A stretch of DNA of 12,935 bases, taken from the NCBI GenBank assembly GCA_044450785.1, contig JBIOJM010000300.1:1-12935 (forward strand), read 5' to 3'. The stretch's first letter is position 1, and every line of letters begins with the position of its first letter. Position numbers and translations under genes: made by a program. The notes under the pieces are model-generated. The model saw only the letters and a list, made by a program, of their open reading frames with translations. It was not told the DNA's origin and did no database searches. Positions 4,279 to 10,800 of the stretch are shown here, one piece after another. The stretch is from JBIOJM01 sp044450785 (GTDB taxonomy: Bacteria; Planctomycetota; Planctomycetia; Isosphaerales; Isosphaeraceae).

Positions 4279-4815
4279 TCATCTTTCGGCCCCCAGATGC
4301 CTCGAGTGCGCGGCGCGGGCCAAGGGCTTAAGGGCGAAAATGTCCTCGCGCTCGAGCAGGATGTCGACGGTGTAGGGCTCAATGACCTTGACTTTGTCGG
4401 AACGTACAGAGACGACGGCGCCGATCGTCACCCCGCCGCGGCGGAGCACGGCAACGGCGTTGCCTCCGGCCGTGCCGTTGTGGTCGCCGTCGATCAGCCG
4501 GCCGAGGCTGTCCTCAAGGCCCGAAGGCGGCTGCCCGTTGACACGGAGCTGGACCGGCTTGGTCAAGGCAAACGCCTTCTTCGGAGTGAGCGTCACCGTG
4601 TCGTTGGCCGCATTGTAAGCGGCTGATTTCAGCTTGATGATCTTCGCGTTCTTGGCGTCGAACGAGCCCTTCTTGCCCGCCGTGGCCAGGCGGTAGATCA
4701 CCACCGTCTGCGCCTCCGCGGTGTTGACGGGTCCGCTCAACGTCACGATGATCTGGGTCACCATGTGCTTCTTGTTGAGAACCGGCTGGACGATGGTCAT
4801 CGTCACCAGCGGCGG
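4279..4815 (-). other. C-terminal domain with calcium-type loop and basic tail
   Basis: About 140 residues read VTMTIVQPVLNKKHMVTQII, VTLSGPVNTAEAQ, AAYNAANDTVTLTPKKAFAL, RVNGQPPSGLEDSLGRLIDG, DHNGTAGGNAVA. This resembles the SbsA-like terminal domain of many planctomycete giant secreted proteins, with a DGDHNGTAGG calcium-binding-like loop. A tail of about 40 residues follows (VVSVRSDKVKVIEPYTVDIL to SRHLGAER), longer than I would expect after that loop. There is no LPxTG or terminal membrane segment. Confidence 0.6.
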
Positions 4816-7800
4816 TGTCGTCACCGCCGTCACGGTCAGCGTGCCATTGACGTCGGTGATCGCGTAGTTGGCCGCCGTGCCACCGGTGGAAGTGATCGCG
4901 TGCGTCCCGGCCGTCGCCGCCGCGCCGGTCGCGGTGGACAGTGTCACCCCGGTGATGACCGAATAGGTGTCGCCATAGTAGAGAGTGCCGCTCGAGGTGT
5001 AGGTGAGGGTCGGGTCGGCGGTGCCGTAGACCTTGCTCTTGTTGTCGGCCGTCACGATCAGGGGCGCCTGGAACACGGTCAGCGTGCCGTTGACGTCGGT
5101 GATCGCGTAGTTGGCCGCCGTGCCGCCGGTGGCGGTAATCGCGTGGGTTCCGGCCGTCGCCGCCGCGCCGGTCGTGGTGGACAGCGTCAGCCCGCTGATG
5201 ACCGAAGGAGGGTCGCCGTTCAAAAGCCCTGTCAACGTGTGGGTGAGGGTCGAGTCGGCGGCGCCGTAGAGCTTCGACTCGGCGTCAGCCGTGACGGTCA
5301 GCGGCGCCTTGGCAATGGTCTGGCCCAGGTCGGCGGCGGTACTGGTCGCGAACGTGTCGTCGCCCGAGTAGATGGCCGAGATCGTGTGCGAGCCGGCGCT
5401 CAGCGTGGTAATGGGATCACTGGTGGCCATGCCGGCGACAAGCGCAACGGGCGAGCCGAAATCACCGCCATCGATCAGAAACTGCACGGTGCCGGTCGGT
5501 GTGCCGGCGTCGGCCGCCGCGGCGACGGTGGCAGTGAAGGTCGCAGAATCGCCGTAGGTCGGGTTCTCCTCGCTCGCCTGGAGCGTGGTTGTGGTGGCCG
5601 CGTAGATGATCTGGATCGTTGTGTCCACCGTGGCCGGCGGGTCTTCGACATGACCGACGTTGTCGTGGGCGATGCTGTAGAACGAATAGGTGTGGCCACG
5701 ATCGCCCAGGATCGTCATCGACGTATCCTGAGTGTCTTGCAGGAGGGTCGTGAACGGGCCGCCGTCCAGTGACACGTAGAGGTCGTAGCTGGCAATGCCG
5801 GATCCTCCGGCCTCGTCCTGGCCACTCCAGTGGATGGTGAAAGTGGGGTCGGTGGTCGTTGCGGGTAGCAGTGCCACGCTGCTGCTCGGCGCTGCGGCAT
5901 CCAGCGTGTTGGACACCAAGGGCGTCGCAATCGGGTCGTTATGGTCGAAGATGATCGACGCACGGTTTTGGATAACCGTCCCTGAGGCAAGGCCCTGTTT
6001 CGGCGAGACGCTGTAGCTGATCGAGCCCTCGCCGCGTCCGGTGCTGTCATCGGGGTAGAGCAGACCGATGAGCGGATCTACAGGGAACCAGCCGGTGGAC
6101 GGGTCGACGGCGTCCAGCTCCAGCGTGAGCACTCGGGTGGAGCTGTCGAGAGCAGCGCTCACGTTGACGAGGATCGGGGTTCCGTTGGCGTTCATCGGTA
6201 CCATCGTCTCATAATCGTCCAGCCCCGGTGGGATCACAATCGCCTGGTTGGCGAAGTCGATCTCGGAGAGAGAGAACGTGCCGAGGTCGAGATTCGGGTC
6301 GAGCGTGTCCGTGACAACGAGATGTTGTACCGGGGCGGTCGCCGTGGACTCATTCTGGAACCGGACCTGGTAGTCGAGAGGGTCGTTGGATGAAACGTAG
6401 GCGGCGTCGCCGTAACCGGCGGGGGCAATCTTGTCGTTGGGGTCGTAGGTGAAATAGAAATAGATGTACGAAATGAACGTCTTGAATGAACCGTCGCCGC
6501 CGGGAAGACCACCGCCACCCCATCCCACACCGCCGTCACCGCCACCAAATCCCACACCGCCGGTATCCCACTTGCCCTTGCCCTTGCGCTTGTCGCGTTC
6601 ACCCGGTGGTTTCATATCGGGGGTTTCGGGCTCCTCGTGCGGTAGCTCAGGTTCATGGGGTGCCTCATGCCCGGGTTCATGTGATGGACCGCCAGGTGGT
6701 ATCCAAGGTTCGATAATGGGTGCGGGGTCTGGGGGTAGCCAAGGTGGCATCGGGGGTGTCCTAGCGAGGAGGCCACTGGGGTCGATGAATGCCAATGGGT
6801 TATTTTCAACATACTGATAGTAATTGACGGATCCCCCACTTATCCCTAGAGGGTCTTCGCTCGAGAAACGGCCGAGCGTAGGGATTTGATATCTCGCGCG
6901 CATGAACTCCAACCCGTTCCCCTCGTTCATGACTCCATACTCACCGACATACTGGAACGGATTCGCCACGGCTTCGGTCTTGCTGAGCGAGACCCCAAAC
7001 GGGTCATACGAGTAGGAGTTGTCCACCGCTCCCGTCGCATTCGTCAGCTCGCTCGTATTGCCGATGGCCGAGAACGTGTAATAATCCGGGTTTCCACTGG
7101 CGTCCGTGCGGGAGACCAGCCCGTATCCGTCGTCGTAGCGGGCGATCAGGTTGCCGCTACTGTCGTACTCCGCGGCCACGTTGCCTAAGCCGGTCGGGTC
7201 GACGACGTAATTCGTGGTCACGCCGTTGTGCGTCGAGGAGATCCGGTTGCCGAGTGCATCGTAGGCGTAGGTCCAGGTGTCGGTCGGCGTCGTCACGCCG
7301 ATCAGGCGGTTCTGAACGTCATACGCGTACGACGTCGTCACGCCGTTCTCGGACTTGGAGGTCATGTTGCCATCGGCGTCGTAGGTGTAAGTCGCACCGC
7401 CAACGGTCGTGTACTGGTTGAGGTTATTGGTCGAGTACGGCGTGACCGCACCGTTGTCGTCGACCTGAGTTCGATTGCCGGCGGCGTCATACGTATAGTT
7501 GACGACGTGGCCATCGGGGTAGGTCACGCTGGTGAGCTGTCCCAGAGGGTCATATCCGTAGGTTTGGGTGCCGTCGAGTGTCGTCATCGACGTGCAGAGG
7601 CCGGAAGCGTCGTAGGTATAGTCATACCGCGAGAGGACCGAGCCGTCGGGCTCGTAGTTGACAAGGTCGAGAATGTCACCGGCTGCATCGTAGTCGTACG
7701 TCGTATAGACCCCGTTACCGAGCGTCTCGCGAATCAGCCGGCCGGCGTCATCGTATGCATAGCGAACGATCAAGGCCCCCGTGCCGTCGGTCATGTGGTC

Positions 7801-10800
7801 GAGTTGCCCGAGGCTGTTATAGTCGTAGTTCTCCACGTTGCCATCCTGGTCGGTGCGCTGGGTGCGTTGGCCGACTGCGTTGTAGGCGAAAATGAAGAAC
7901 TGGCCGCCCGGGTAGTCGATGCGAGTCAGGAAGTTCGTGTCGGGGTCATAGGCCATGTTCGTCGTGCCGCTCGCGTCCTTCGCGGAGACGAGGTTGCCGG
8001 CCGCGTCGTACGCGTAGACGTAGTCGATCCCGGGCGTGGTTGGGTCGTCCTCGCTCGTGACCTGGCCGGCCGCATTGTAGGTGTAATTCAGGACCTGGCC
8101 GCGGCGGTTGGTGGCCGACAGGACGTTGCCGCTGGCGTCGTACGTGTATTTCTGCTGCGTACCGTCGGCGTAGGTAATCGAAATCAGGTTGCCTTTGGCG
8201 TCATAGGCGTAGTGCATTCCGTTGCCGTTGGGATCGGTGACCGAAGTGAGCTGATTGAACGTCGAGTCGTAGGTGAACGACGTCGTTTGGCCCAGGGGGT
8301 TGCGCACGCCGATCAAGTTGCCTTCTGAATCGTAGGAGTAGCCGTATTTCTCGCCATCGGGGCCGACGAGTTGGTCGAGCAGTGACTGGGTGTTGTAACC
8401 CAGGTTCAAAACGTTGCCGTCGCCGTCGCGCACCTGGGCGATCTGCCCGTCAACGCCGTAACCGAGGAAGGTCGTGCGGCCAGTGGCGTCGGTGATCGTG
8501 ACGCCGCCGGCCGTGTCGTAAGCGTAGGTGACGAGCTGGGCGGCCTGATCGCCCGAGGTCGAAATCAAACGGCCCTCGGAATCGTACGCGAAGTAATCGT
8601 GCGTGCCGTCCGGATAGTCGACCTCGAGCAGCGCGTGCTTGGTGGGAAGAGCGTTGCCCGTGTCATAACTGTAGGTCGTGACGCGATTGCCGGGCTGGAT
8701 CACCTCGATCAGGTGCTCACCCGAGGCGTCGTACAAGTAAGTCGTGACCAGGTCGTCGGCTGTGCCCGGGCCGAGCGGGTTGGTCACATGGGCGATGCGA
8801 CCATCGGCGTTGTAGTCGATGAGCAACTGCTGGCCGTCGGAGTGCGTGAGCGAAGTCAGCAGGCCGTTGGAGTCGTAGCCGAGCGTGATCCGGTTCCCGT
8901 TCGAGTCCTGGACGTAGTCGAGCTTCCCATCCGTGCGGAATTGCCAGATGGTCTGGTCGGTTTCGGTCAGGCGGAACATTCCGCCGCTCTGGGTCAACGA
9001 CGCGAAATCGCCCGGGGAGGGCGTGTAGCTGCCGTCGCTCTGAAGCGTGAAGAACTGGTCCACGCCCCCGGGGCCTTGCAAGACGACATCGCCGCTCGGC
9101 TCGGTTTCGGCCGAGACGTCCCAGTTGTCGGTCCAGCCGCGGCCGAGCGGCCCCAGTTGATAGCGGGAGGTGATGGACTCCCCGTAGACGCGGCTGAAGG
9201 TTAGCGGTAGCCCCGGGGCCGGCACCGAGGCGTCGATGGCACCCGCCAGCGATTGCAGAGGATTCAGGCTGGCGTCCGCCTGAGCGATCTCGAAGCCCCA
9301 AAGCGAGGACACGTCGCTCACCGTCTGACCGACTGTGTACAGATAGTTGGCGTCTGCAGCGAGCTTCATCGAGTAATTGCCATAATCAGCGCCGACCTGA
9401 TTCGAAAGATTCTGCCAGATCGCATCCCAGGCGTCGGCCGGGATCGACGCCGGCCGCATCTGCTCTTCCAAGCTGGGCTGACCGGAGGAGCCACTACCAC
9501 CGGTCCACGGGATGCTGTAATCCGCGACAGTCTGGATGATCTCATAGCCAATCAGGTTTCCAGATGCGTCGTAAATTGGAACGCGCTCCGTTGCTGCTCC
9601 CGAGAGTTCTTGCTGCGTTACCGTGCTCAATGTGAAGCGCACGCTAAGACCGAACATCGGTGACGGGTTCTGTAGGCCGACGTAATAGATGGGGATACGC
9701 CCCGAATCGCCGGGCTGGAGGATGCCCGGAGTGGCACCGGAGCCCGTCCCCAAGACTTCGACCAGGTTGGTGATTCCCGCGGGAGGCCAGTTCGGCTGGC
9801 CCGCGGTTTGGTTCGCCAGCTCCGCCAGGTCCGGATCGAGGGTGATCTGCGCGGTCTGTTCTCCGGTCACTCGCAAGAGCGGCGCCGCCATCGGTGCGGT
9901 GCCGTCATTGGTGTATTCCAGCCATAAGGTCTGATTTCCACGGGGGTCAAGGCTGTTTGGCAAGACGAGCTGGGTTTGCAGATCAGGGCTACCACCGGCG
10001 ACGACTACAAACGACTGCGCCGCTTGAATGGTGGTCGCTCCCTTGGTGACGACAACCGTGTAGGTCTGGGGCGTCCAGTTGGGCAGGTCGAGGTCCAGGG
10101 TCAAAGCCGAAGGTGAGATCTGGTGAATCGCCGTTGGGACGTGCACGACCTGATCGGCGCCAACAAACTGAACCGTCGTGCCGAGGTCGAAGCCTGCGCC
10201 TTCCAGGGTGATCGTCCCTGATTGGCTGTTACCCTGGAGTGGCGGAGTGAGGCTCGTGACGATGAACGGGCCGGTCGTCGCCGCAAGGTCATACGGTGTG
10301 GAACCGCTGATTTCGTCACCGTAAACCAGAACGTAGTAAGTGCCCCCACCCGGCGGGGCGGTGAACGCCAGCATCTGATCCTGGCGATCCAAGAATCGGT
10401 CATCCTTGACGGCACTGAAGTCGTAGCTAGTTCGGGTCGGGATCGAACCCAAGCTCACGTAAAGCTCGTTGACCGCGGTGGTCGCGTGGCCAGTCAGGTT
10501 CAGCGCCAGGCTGTCGCCACCGTCGACGTGGACGGCGTAGTAATTCGCCTGATCGGCGTTCGTGAGGGTCCCGCTGACCTCCACGCCGTCGGTGCCGAGG
10601 GGATTGACGATGAGCGGAATGGGCCCGGAGGCGATCAAATTGTTGGCCTCGTCCGTTTCGCGCTCCTGGTTGGCGACGTCGGCCCGGACGAGGATCTGGT
10701 AGTTGCCGGGGAGGACGCCGGGGATGACGACGGTGGCCGAGCCGGAATAGGGCTGATTTTCGGCCAGGCCGCCGGTATGGGGGACAGTCGCAAGGAGTGT

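Noticed and set aside
4765..5772. 335-codon plus-strand open frame
   Set aside because: It mirrors the MBG and Big_3 repeats; the repeated GRRRRAGRGGQ pattern simply follows the tandem duplication on the other strand.
4279..5890. RHS C-terminal toxin domain
   Set aside because: All segments after the core show Ig-like, MBG or SbsA-like beta patterns. No nuclease, deaminase or peptidase motif was seen.
7228..8328. 366-codon plus-strand open frame opposite the YD repeats
   Set aside because: Its periodic VGVV/RRVV-like translation is the mirror of the YD repeats on the minus strand. No ribosome site or family likeness.
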